The notes below the pieces were generated by a model that was not told the origin of the DNA, did no database searches, and was given only the letters and a program-made list of their open reading frames with translations. This document shows, piece by piece, positions 46,909 to 60,300 of a stretch of 64,000 nucleotides of DNA (position 1 is the first letter of the stretch; every line of letters begins with the position of its first letter). The position numbers were made by a program, and so were the translations under genes. The stretch comes from Crossaster papposus. Lineage: Eukaryota; Echinodermata; Asteroidea; Velatida; Solasteridae. The DNA lies in contig JBAIAA010000009.1 in the NCBI GenBank assembly GCA_037893245.1, forward strand, positions 3,391,824 through 3,455,823, read 5' to 3'.

Positions 46909-48390
46909 TGAATAGGGGGGACGGGGGTGTCCAAATTCCATTTAAGTTGTCGAAAAATTATAAGCAGGGTTTTCGAGTTTTAACCTACCTCTGAGAGTCT
47001 CACTCAGCTCACCGTGTTTACTTGTACTAGTTGTACCATGTAGTACTACTACGTACACCGTCCTAGCGTAGTGCAGTTTTGCCAGACCTCATTTTAACCA
47101 TTAAAGTTGAACGATGACTGCTTCAACTTCATCCACAGCCGCGATACAAATCGAAGAGCTCTATTATTCACAGTAAATTAATGAAGACTTGACGTTACGG
47201 CAGTTTTTTAAACCTTTTTAGGCACAAACATTAACGAAAAATAACGACAGCCAGCCCAACAATCCTGACTTCCACGCCGAAACCATTTCCAGATCTCGCG
47301 CGCAAAACATCGCATCAACGTCATTCAGTTCGTACAGTTTATTGGACAACTACATGCTGGTACTCTTGGCTTGATGTGACTGGTAACCTTTCCTGTTGTG
47401 CACCACGCATCGCTGTACCTTTTCGAATCCCTGGCTTCGTCTTCGTCTTTGGCTTAAGGCGATTTTTGATTTCCAACTGCAAGATCTCCAGCCACATTCT
47501 GACGCCTGTTGTACTTCAGAAACATTCAGAAGACTATTTCAATTTTCTTCCATTTCTATTTGCTTCTCAGTATTTCGGAATTCGAAGGCGAAGCCAAAGC
47601 CAAAGACGAAGCAACGGTTTCAAAAAGGCCCAATGCACAATCGTCGCGTCGGCCGCGTACGTACCCGGCCGTATGGATGTACGGTGTCATATGGATTGTT
47701 TATGCACTTTAGAGCAAAGGGGGGGGGAACATTTGACTGAGGTTAAACGCATGTTGTTATGGACGGCTCGCCCCTTCGTGACGTCATGCCGACCGCGAGA
47801 ATATCAGGCTCCCATAAAACCGGACCCTATTTTCCTATTATTGGTTAAACCCACAGACGTGCACGCCCATGTTTCTCTTAAGCATGCGCAGTACTACCAA
47901 TGAGTCAAGATTTCATGGAGCCTGAAATTCACGCTACATCTGTTAGTCCCGTCTTATTATTATCTGCCAATGCAATACAACGTGTACATGTACTGTACAT
48001 GACACGTACATGTACATGGGGTCGGGACCGCGTGAAGTACTTGTACATGATTGTGTACGAAGCTCACTGCACCGTGCGCACGTACTACAAGTCAAAGTCG
48101 GGTTGTCTTGACGGCCGAGTTGTTCGGGACTGAGTACCGTACTCCATAGTAGGCCCACGTACGAGCCGGTTTTGTTTAATACCATAAAACCACAATTTTA
48201 TTCCCAAAAAATAAAAATAATAAAAAATAACTTTTGGTCCAAAAGGTCAAAACAAGGCAAACACTAAAACTTTTCAACGAATACTTTTCTCTGAACTTTA
48301 TTTAACCTATTTATTAATAGGCCTAATTTAATATTATATTTCACTTAATTCACTGTTTGATTATTTTTTTTATCTAATTTTGTCTTGTAT
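46909..48390. other. Low-coding region between elements and satellite S2
   Basis: Overlapping open frames up to 175 codons at 47376-47903 lack recognisable domains. They overlap an inverted pair: TGGCTTCGTCTTCGTCTTTG (47432 on) with AGCCAAAGCCAAAGACGAAG (47592 on), which suggests a hairpin-type element. TGTACATGTAC palindromes cluster at 47980-48050. The last 200 bases are AT-rich. Confidence 0.5.
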
Positions 48391-51300
48391 AATACACTGA
48401 AAATAACGAATAATTCCTCAATTAATTTGGGTAAACATAATCCCATTTGTCTGAAAGTTGTTGTACTGACATGAATCTACAATCTGCTCACTCAGTCCAA
48501 ATTTTGTGTCGATTGCTCATTCACAACTGATATTAGGGCGGATGTTGACAACTTTCGTGCAAAAGGTTTCCCCCGACAACCAACTGGCAATTCTTAACAA
48601 ATTTTGGAATTTGATTGTGTAAAAAAGGACGGAATTTACGGAAATTTCCAGAGCACGAAAATATTCATCGTGCGATATCATACGCCAACTTTTGTAACAA
48701 TTGGCGCGTTGTAACAGATTTTATGGGTATTTTACCATGTTTTTAGTCAAAAAAATGATAAATACACTGAAAATAATGTATAATTCCTCAATTAATTTGG
48801 GTAAACATAATCCCATTTGTCTGAAAGTTGTTGTACTGACATGAATCTACAATCTGCTCACTCAGTCCAAATTTTGTGTCGATTGCTCATTCACAACTGA
48901 TATTAGGGCGGATTTTGACAACTTTCGTGCAAAAGGTTTCCCCCGACAACCAACTGGCAATTCTTAACAAATTTTGGAATTTGATTGTGTAAAAAAGGAC
49001 GGAATTTACGGAAATTTCCAGAGCACGAAAATATTCATCGTGCGATATCATACGCCAACTTTTGTAACAATTGGCGCGTTGTAACAGATTTTATGGGTAT
49101 TTTACCATGTTTTTAGTCAAAAAAATGATAAATACACTGAAAATAATGTATAATTCCTCAATTAATTTGGGTAAACATAATCCCATTTGTCTGAAAGTTG
49201 TTGTACTGACATGAATCTACAATCTGCTCACTCAGTCCAAATTTTGTGTCGATTGCTCATTCACAACTGATATTAGGGCGGATTTTGACAACTTTCGTGC
49301 AAAAGGTTTCCCCCGACAACCAACTGGCAATTCTTAACAAATTTTGGAATTTGATTGTGTAAAAAAGGACGGAATTTACGGAAATTTCCAGAGCACGAAA
49401 ATATTCATCGTGCGATATCATACGCCAACTTTTGTAACAATTGGCGCGTTGTAACAGATTTTATGGGTATTTTACCATGTTTTTAGTCAAAAAAATGATA
49501 AATACACTGAAAATAATGTATAATTCCTCAATTAATTTGGGTAAACAAAATCCCATTTGTCTGAAAGTTGTTGTACTGACATGAATCTACAATCTGCTCA
49601 CTCAGTCCAAATTTTGTGTCGATTGCTCATTCACAACTGATATTAGGGCGGATTTTGACAACTTTCGTGCAAAAGGTTTCCCCCGACAACCAACTGGCAA
49701 TTCTTAACAAATTTTGGAATTTGATTGTGTAAAAAAGGACGGAATTTACGGAAATTTCCAGAGCACGAAAATATTCATCGTGCGATATCATACGCCAACT
49801 TTTGTAACAATTGGCGCGTTGTAACAGATTTTATGGGTATTTTACCATGTTTTTAGTCAAAAAAATGATAAATACACTGAAAATAATGTATAATTCCTCA
49901 ATTAATTTGGGTAAACATAATCCCATTTGTCTGAAAGTTGTTGTACTGACATGAATCTACAATCTGCTCACTCAGTCAAAATTTTGTGTCGATTGCTCAT
50001 TCACAACTGATATTAGGGCGGATTTTGACAACTTTCGTGCAAAAGGTTTCCCCCGACAACCAACTGGCAATTCTTAACAAATTTTGGAATTTGATTGTGT
50101 AAAAAAGGACGGAATTTACGGAAATTTCCAGAGCACGAAAATATTCATCGTGCGATATCATACGCCAACTTTTGTAACAATTGGCGCGTTGTAACAGATT
50201 TTATGGGTATTTTACCATGTTTTTAGTCAAAAAAATGATAAATACACTGAAAATAATGTATAATTCCTCAATTAATTTGGGTAAACAAAATCCCATTTGT
50301 CTGAAAGTTGTTGTACTGACATGAATCTACAATCTGCTCACTCAGTCCAAATTTTGTGTCGATTGCTCATTCACAACTGATATTAGGGCGGATTTTGACA
50401 ACTTTCGTGCAAAAGGTTTCCCCCGACAACCAACTGGCAATTCTTAACAAATTTTGGAATTTGATTGTGTAAAAAAGGACGGAATTTACGGAAATTTCCA
50501 GAGCACGAAAATATTCATCGTGCGATATCATACGCCAACTTTTGTAACAATTGGCGCGTTGTAACAGATTTTATGGGTATTTTACCATGTTTTTAGTCAA
50601 AAAAATGATAAATACACTGAAAATAATGTATAATTCCTCAATTAATTTGGGTAAACATAATCCCATTTGTCTGAAAGTTGTTGTACTGACATGAATCTAC
50701 AATCTGCTCACTCAGTCCAAATTTTGTGTCGATTGCTCATTCACAACTGATATTAGGGCGGATTTTGACAACTTTCGTGCAAAAGGTTTCCCCCGACAAC
50801 CAACTGGCAATTCTTAACAAATTTTGGAATTTGATTGTGTAAAAAAGGACGGAATTTACGGAAATTTCCAGAGCACGAAAATATTCATCGTGCGATATCA
50901 TACGCCAACTTTTGTAACAATTGGCGCGTTGTAACAGATTTTATGGGTATTTTACCATGTTTTTAGTCAAAAAAATGATAAATACACTGAAAATAATGTA
51001 TAATTCCTCAATTAATTTGGGTAAACATAATCTCATTTGTCTGAAAGTTGTTGTACTGACATGAATCTACAATCTGCTCACTCAGTCCAAATTTTGTGTC
51101 GATTGCTCATTCACAACTGATATTAGGGCGGATTTTGACAACTTTCGTGCAAAAGGTTTCCCCCGACAACCAACTGGCAATTCTTAACAAATTTTGGAAT
51201 TTGATTGTGTAAAAAAGGACGGAATTTACGGAAATTTCCAGAGCACGAAAATATTCATCGTGCGATATCATACGCCAACTTTTGTAACAATTGGCGCGTT

Positions 51301-54300
51301 GTAACAGATTTTATGGGTATTTTACCATGTTTTTAGTCAAAAAAATGATAAATACACTGAAAATAATGTATAATTCCTCAATTAATTTGGGTAAACATAA
51401 TCCCATTTGTCTGAAAGTTGTTGTACTGACATGAATCTACAATCTGCTCACTCAGTCCAAATTTTGTGTCGATTGCTCATTCACAACTGATATTAGGGCG
51501 GATTTTGACAACTTTCGTGCAAAAGGTTTCCCCCGACAACCAACTGGCAATTCTTAACAAATTTTGGAATTTGATTGTGTAAAAAAGGACGGAATTTACG
51601 GAAATTTCCAGAGCACGAAAATATTCATCGTGCGATATCATACGCCAACTTTTGTAACAATTGGCGCGTTGTAACAGATTTTATGGGTATTTTACCATGT
51701 TTTTAGTCAAAAAAATGATAAATACACTGAAAATAATGTATAATTCCTCAATTAATTTGGGTAAACATAATCCCATTTGTCTGAAAGTTGTTGTACTGAC
51801 ATGAATCTACAATTTGCTCACTCAGTCCAAATTTTGTGTCGATTGCTCATTCACAACTGATATTAGGGCGGATTTTGACAACTTTCGTGCAAAAGGTTTC
51901 CCCCGACAACCAACTGGCAATTCTTAACAAATTTTGGAATTTGATTGTGTAAAAAAGGACGGAATTTACGGAAATTTCCAGAGCACGAAAATATTCATCG
52001 TGCGATATCATACGCCAACTTTTGTAACAATTGGCGCGTTGTAACAGATTTTATGGGTATTTTACCATGTTTTTAGTCAAAAAAATGATAAATACACTGA
52101 AAATAATGTATAATTCCTCAATTAATTTGGGTAAACATAATCCCATTTGTCTGAAAGTTGTTGTACTGACATGAATCTACAATCTGCTCACTCAGTCCAA
52201 ATTTTGTGTCGATTGCTCATTCACAACTGATATTAGGGCGGATTTTGACAACTTTCGTGCAAAAGGTTTCCCCCGACAACCAACTGGCAATTCTTAACAA
52301 ATTTTGGAATTTGATTGTGTAAAAAAGGACGGAATTTACGGAAATTTCCAGAGCACGAAAATATTCATCGTGCGATATCATACGCCAACTTTTGTAACAA
52401 TTGGCGCGTTGTAACAGATTTTATGGGTATTTTACCATGTTTTTAGTCAAAAAAATGATAAATACACTGAAAATAATGTATAATTCCTCAATTAATTTGG
52501 GTAAACATAATCCCATTTGTCTGAAAGTTGTTGTACTGACATGAATCTACAATCTGCTCACTCAGTCCAAATTTTGTGTCGATTGCTCATTCACAACTGA
52601 TATTAGGGCGGATTTTGACAACTTTCGTGCAAAAGGTTTCCCCCGACAACCAACTGGCAATTCTTAACAAATTTTGGAATTTGATTGTGTAAAAAAGGAC
52701 GGAATTTACGGAAATTTCCAGAGCACGAAAATATTCATCGTGCGATATCATACGCCAACTTTTGTAACAATTGGCGCGTTGTAACAGATTTTATGGGTAT
52801 TTTACCATGTTTTTAGTCAAAAAAATGATAAATACACTGAAAATAATGTATAATTCCTCAATTAATTTGGGTAAACAAAATCCCATTTGTCTGAAAGTTG
52901 TTGTACTGACATGAATCTACAATCTGCTCACTCAGTCCAAATTTTGTGTCGATTGCTCATTCACAACTGATATTAGGGCGGATTTTGACAACTTTCGTGC
53001 AAAAGGTTTCCCCCGACAACCAACTGGCAATTCTTAACAAATTTTGGAATTTGATTGTGTAAAAAAGGACGGAATTTACGGAAATTTCCAGAGCACGAAA
53101 ATATTCATCGTGCGATATCATACGCCAACTTTTGTAACAATTGGCGCGTTGTAACAGATTTTATGGGTATTTTACCATGTTTTTAGTCAAAAAAATGATA
53201 AATACACTGAAAATAATGTATAATTCCTCAATTAATTTGAGTAAACATAATCCCATTTGTCTGAAAGTTGTTGTACTGACATGAATCTACAATCTGCTCA
53301 CTCAGTCCAAATTTTGTGTCGATTGCTCATTCACAACTGATATTAGGGCGGATTTTGACAACTTTCGTGCAAAAGGTTTCCCCCGACAACCAACTGGCAA
53401 TTCTTAACAAATTTTGGAATTTGATTGTGTAAAAAAGGACGGAATTTACGGAAATTTCCAGAGCACGAAAATATTCATCGTGCGATATCATACGCCAACT
53501 TTTGTAACAATTGGCGCGTTGTAACAGATTTTATGGGTATTTTACCATGTTTTTAGTCAAAAAAATGATAAATACACTGAAAATAATGTATAATTCCTCA
53601 ATTAATTTGGGTAAACATAATCCCATTTGTCTGAAAGTTGTTGTACTGACATGAATCTACAATCTGCTCACTCAGTCCAAATTTTGTGTCGATTGCTCAT
53701 TCACAACTGATATTAGGGCGGATTTTGACAACTTTCGTGCAAAAGGTTTCCCCCGACAACCAACTGGCAATTCTTAACAAATTTTGGAATTTGATTGTGT
53801 AAAAAAGGACGGAATTTACGGAAATTTCCAGAGCACGAAAATATTCATCGTGCGATATCATACGCCAACTTTTGTAACAATTGGCGCGTTGTAACAGATT
53901 TTATGGGTATTTTACCATGTTTTTAGTCAAAAAAATGATAAATACACTGAAAATAATGTATAATTCCTCAATTAATTTGGGTAAACATAATCCCATTTGT
54001 CTGAAAGTTGTTGTACTGACATGAATCTACAATCTGCTCACTCAGTCCAAATTTTGTGTCGATTGCTCATTCACAACTGATATTAGGGCGGATTTTGACA
54101 ACTTTCGTGCAAAAGGTTTCCCCCGACAACCAACTGGCAATTCTTAACAAATTTTGGAATTTGATTGTGTAAAAAAGGACGGAATTTACGGAAATTTCCA
54201 GAGCACGAAAATATTCATCGTGCGATATCATACGCCAACTTTTGTAACAATTGGCGCGTTGTAACAGATTTTATGGGTATTTTACCATGTTTTTAGTCAA

Positions 54301-57300
54301 AAAAATGATAAATACACTGAAAATAATGTATAATTCCTCAATTAATTTGGGTAAACATAATCCCATTTGTCTGAAAGTTGTTGTACTGACATGAATCTAC
54401 AATCTGCTCACTCAGTCCAAATTTTGTGTCGATTGCTCATTCACAACTGATATTAGGGCGGATTTTGACAACTTTCGTGCAAAAGGTTTCCCCCGACAAC
54501 CAACTGGCAATTCTTAACAAATTTTGGAATTTGATTGTGTAAAAAAGGACGGAATTTACGGAAATTTCCAGAGCACGAAAATATTCATCGTGCGATATCA
54601 TACGCCAACTTTTGTAACAATTGGCGCGTTGTAACAGATTTTATGGGTATTTTACCATGTTTTTAGTCAAAAAAATGATAAATACACTGAAAATAATGTA
54701 TAATTCCTCAATTAATTTGGGTAAACATAATCCCATTTGTCTGAAAGTTGTTGTACTGACATGAATCTACAATCTGCTCACTCAGTCCAAATTTTGTGTC
54801 GATTGCTCATTCACAACTGATATTAGGGCGGATTTTGACAACTTTCGTGCAAAAGGTTTCCCCCGACAACCAACTGGCAATTCTTAACAAATTTTGGAAT
54901 TTGATTGTGTAAAAAAGGACGGAATTTACGGAAATTTCCAGAGCACGAAAATATTCATCGTGCGATATCATACGCCAACTTTTGTAACAATTGGCGCGTT
55001 GTAACAGATTTTATGGGTATTTTACCATGTTTTTAGTCAAAAAAATGATAAATACACTGAAAATAATGTATAATTCCTCAATTAATTTGGGTAAACATAA
55101 TCCCATTTGTCTGAAAGTTGTTGTACTGACATGAATCTACAATCTGCTCACTCAGTCCAAATTTTGTGTCGATTGCTCATTCACAACTGATATTAGGGCG
55201 GATTTTGACAACTTTCGTGCAAAAGGTTTCCCCCGACAACCAACTGGCAATTCTTAACAAATTTTGGAATTTGATTGTGTAAAAAAGGACGGAATTTACG
55301 GAAATTTCCAGAGCACGAAAATATTCATCGTGCGATATCATACGCCAACTTTTGTAACAATTGGCGCGTTGTAACAGATTTTATGGGTATTTTACCATGT
55401 TTTTAGTCAAAAAAATGATAAATACACTGAAAATAATGTATAATTCCTCAATTAATTTGGGTAAACAAAATCCCATTTGTCTGAAAGTTGTTGTACTGAC
55501 ATGAATCTACAATCTGCTCACTCAGTCCAAATTTTGTGTCGATTGCTCATTCACAACTGATATTAGGGCGGATTTTGACAACTTTCGTGCAAAAGGTTTC
55601 CCCCGACAACCAACTGGCAATTCTTAACAAATTTTGGAATTTGATTGTGTAAAAAAGGACGGAATTTACGGAAATTTCCAGAGCACGAAAATATTCATCG
55701 TGCGATATCATACGCCAACTTTTGTAACAATTGGCGCGTTGTAACAGATTTTATGGGTATTTTACCATGTTTTTAGTCAAAAAAATGATAAATACACTGA
55801 AAATAATGTATAATTCCTCAATTAATTTGAGTAAACATAATCCCATTTGTCTGAAAGTTGTTGTACTGACATGAATCTACAATCTGCTCACTCAGTCCAA
55901 ATTTTGTGTCGATTGCTCATTCACAACTGATATTAGGGCGGATTTTGACAACTTTCGTGCAAAAGGTTTCCCCCGACAACCAACTGGCAATTCTTAACAA
56001 ATTTTGGAATTTGATTGTGTAAAAAAGGACGGAATTTACGGAAATTTCCAGAGCACGAAAATATTCATCGTGCGATATCATACGCCAACTTTTGTAACAA
56101 TTGGCGCGTTGTAACAGATTTTATGGGTATTTTACCATGTTTTTAGTCAAAAAAATGATAAATACACTGAAAATAATGTATAATTCCTCAATTAATTTGG
56201 GTAAACATAATCCCATTTGTCTGAAAGTTGTTGTACTGACATGAATCTACAATCTGCTCACTCAGTCCAAATTTTGTGTCGATTGCTCATTCACAACTGA
56301 TATTAGGGCGGATTTTGACAACTTTCGTGCAAAAGGTTTCCCCCGACAACCAACTGGCAATTCTTAACAAATTTGGAATTTGATTGTGTAAAAAAGGACG
56401 GAATTTACGGAAATTTCCAGAGCACGAAAATATTCATCGTGCGATATCATACGCCAACTTTTGTAACAATTGGCGCGTTGTAACAGATTTTATGGGTATT
56501 TTACCATGTTTTTAGTCAAAAAAATGATAAATACACTGAAAATAATGTATAATTCCTCAATTAATTTGGGTAAACATAATCCCATTTGTCTGAAAGTTGT
56601 TGTACTGACATGAATCTACAATCTGCTCACTCAGTCCAAATTTTGTGTCGATTGCTCATTCACAACTGATATTAGGGCGGATTTTGACAACTTTCGTGCA
56701 AAAGGTTTCCCCCGACAACCAACTGGCAATTCTTAACAAATTTTGGAATTTGATTGTGTAAAAAAGGACGGAATTTACGGAAATTTCCAGAGCACGAAAA
56801 TATTCATCGTGCGATATCATACGCCAACTTTTGTAACAATTGGCGCGTTGTAACAGATTTTATGGGTATTTTACCATGTTTTTAGTCAAAAAAATGATAA
56901 ATACACTGAAAATAATGTATAATTCCTCAATTAATTTGGGTAAACATAATCCCATTTGTCTGAAAGTTGTTGTACTGACATGAATCTACAATCTGCTCAC
57001 TCAGTCCAAATTTTGTGTCGATTGCTCATTCACAACTGATATTAGGGCGGATTTTGACAACTTTCGTGCAAAAGGTTTCCCCCGACAACCAACTGGCAAT
57101 TCTTAACAAATTTTGGAATTTGATTGTGTAAAAAAGGACGGAATTTACGGAAATTTCCAGAGCACGAAAATATTCATCGTGCGATATCATACGCCAACTT
57201 TTGTAACAATTGGCGCGTTGTAACAGATTTTATGGGTATTTTACCATGTTTTTAGTCAAAAAAATGATAAATACACTGAAAATAATGTATAATTCCTCAA

Positions 57301-60300
57301 TTAATTTGGGTAAACATAATCCCATTTGTCTGAAAGTTGTTGTACTGACATGAATCTACAATCTGCTCACTCAGTCCAAATTTTGTGTCGATTGCTCATT
57401 CACAACTGATATTAGGGCGGATTTTGACAACTTTCGTGCAAAAGGTTTCCCCCGACAACCAACTGGCAATTCTTAACAAATTTTGGAATTTGATTGTGTA
57501 AAAAAGGACGGAATTTACGGAAATTTCCAGAGCACGAAAATATTCATCGTGCGATATCATACGCCAACTTTTGTAACAATTGGCGCGTTGTAACAGATTT
57601 TATGGGTATTTTACCATGTTTTTAGTCAAAAAAATGATAAATACACTGAAAATAATGTATAATTCCTCAATTAATTTGGGTAAACATAATCCCATTTGTC
57701 TGAAAGTTGTTGTACTGACATGAATCTACAATTTGCTCACTCAGTCCAAATTTTGTGTCGATTGCTCATTCACAACTGATATTAGGGCGGATTTTGACAA
57801 CTTTCGTGCAAAAGGTTTCCCCCGACAACCAACTGGCAATTCTTAACAAATTTTGGAATTTGATTGTGTAAAAAAGGACGGAATTTACGGAAATTTCCAG
57901 AGCACGAACATATTCATCGTGCGATATCATACGCCAACTTTTGTAACAATTGGCGCGTTGTAACAGATTTTATGGGTATTTTACCATGTTTTTAGTCAAA
58001 AAAATGATAAATACACTGAAAATAATGTATAATTCCTCAATTAATTTGGGTAAACATAATCCCATTTGTCTGAAAGTTGTTGTACTGACATGAATCTACA
58101 ATCTGCTCACTCAGTCCAAATTTTGTGTCGATTGCTCATTCACAACTGATATTAGGGCGGATTTTGACAACTTTCGTGCAAAAGGTTTCCCCCGACAACC
58201 AACTGGCAATTCTTAACAAATTTTGGAATTTGATTGTGTAAAAAAGGACGGAATTTACGGAAATTTCCAGAGCACGAAAATATTCATCGTGCGATATCAT
58301 ACGCCAACTTTTGTAACAATTGGCGCGTTGTAACAGATTTTATGGGTATTTTACCATGTTTTTAGTCAAAAAAATGATAAATACACTGAAAATAATGTAT
58401 AATTCCTCAATTAATTTGGGTAAACATAATCCCATTTGTCTGAAAGTTGTTGTACTGACATGAATCTACAATCTGCTCACTCAGTCCAAATTTTGTGTCG
58501 ATTGCTCATTCACAACTGATATTAGGGCGGATTTTGACAACTTTCGTGCAAAAGGTTTCCCCCGACAACCAACTGGCAATTCTTAACAAATTTTGGAATT
58601 TGATTGTGTAAAAAAGGACGGAATTTACGGAAATTTCCAGAGCACGAAAATATTCATCGTGCGATATCATACGCCAACTTTTGTAACAATTGGCGCGTTG
58701 TAACAGATTTTATGGGTATTTTACCATGTTTTTAGTCAAAAAAATGATAAATACACTGAAAATAATGTATAATTCCTCAATTAATTTGGGTAAACAAAAT
58801 CCCATTTGTCTGAAAGTTGTTGTACTGACATGAATCTACAATCTGCTCACTCAGTCCAAATTTTGTGTCGATTGCTCATTCACAACTGATATTAGGGCGG
58901 ATTTTGACAACTTTCGTGCAAAAGGTTTCCCCCGACAACCAACTGGCAATTCTTAACAAATTTTGGAATTTGATTGTGTAAAAAAGGACGGAATTTACGG
59001 AAATTTCCAGAGCACGAAAATATTCATCGTGCGATATCATACGCCAACTTTTGTAACAATTGGCGCGTTGTAACAGATTTTATGGGTATTTTACCATGTT
59101 TTTAGTCAAAAAAATGATAAATACACTGAAAATAATGTATAATTCCTCAATTAATTTGAGTAAACATAATCCCATTTGTCTGAAAGTTGTTGTACTGACA
59201 TGAATCTACAATCTGCTCACTCAGTCCAAATTTTGTGTCGATTGCTCATTCACAACTGATATTAGGGCGGATTTTGACAACTTTCGTGCAAAAGGTTTCC
59301 CCCGACAACCAACTGGCAATTCTTAACAAATTTTGGAATTTGATTGTGTAAAAAAGGACGGAATTTACGGAAATTTCCAGAGCACGAAAATATTCATCGT
59401 GCGATATCATACGCCAACTTTTGTAACAATTGGCGCGTTGTAACAGATTTTATGGGTATTTTACCATGTTTTTAGTCAAAAAAATGATAAATACACTGAA
59501 AATAATGTATAATTCCTCAATTAATTTGGGTAAACATAATCCCATTTGTCTGAAAGTTGTTGTACTGACATGAATCTACAATCTGCTCACTCAGTCCAAA
59601 TTTTGTGTCGATTGCTCATTCACAACTGATATTAGGGCGGATTTTGACAACTTTCGTGCAAAAGGTTTCCCCCGACAACCAACTGGCAATTCTTAACAAA
59701 TTTTGGAATTTGATTGTGTAAAAAAGGACGGAATTTACGGAAATTTCCAGAGCACGAAAATATTCATCGTGCGATATCATACGCCAACTTTTGTAACAAT
59801 TGGCGCGTTGTAACAGATTTTATGGGTATTTTACCATGTTTTTAGTCAAAAAAATGATAAATACACTGAAAATAATGTATAATTCCTCAATTAATTTGGG
59901 TAAACATAATCCCATTTGTCTGAAAGTTGTTGTACTGACATGAATCTACAATCTGCTCACTCAGTCCAAATTTTGTGTCGATTGCTCATTCACAACTGAT
60001 ATTAGGGCGGATTTTGACAACTTTCGTGCAAAAGGTTTCCCCCGACAACCAACTGGCAATTCTTAACAAATTTTGGAATTTGATTGTGTAAAAAAGGACG
60101 GAATTTACGGAAATTTCCAGAGCACGAAAATATTCATCGTGCGATATCATACGCCAACTTTTGTAACAATTGGCGCGTTGTAACAGATTTTATGGGTATT
60201 TTACCATGTTTTTAGTCAAAAAAATGATAAATACACTGAAAATAATGTATAATTCCTCAATTAATTTGGGTAAACATAATCCCATTTGTCTGAAAGTTGT

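Noticed and set aside
47376-47903. 175-codon frame on the plus strand
   Set aside because: Overlapping frames of similar size, an inverted repeat inside it and no domain; more likely part of a hairpin-type element.
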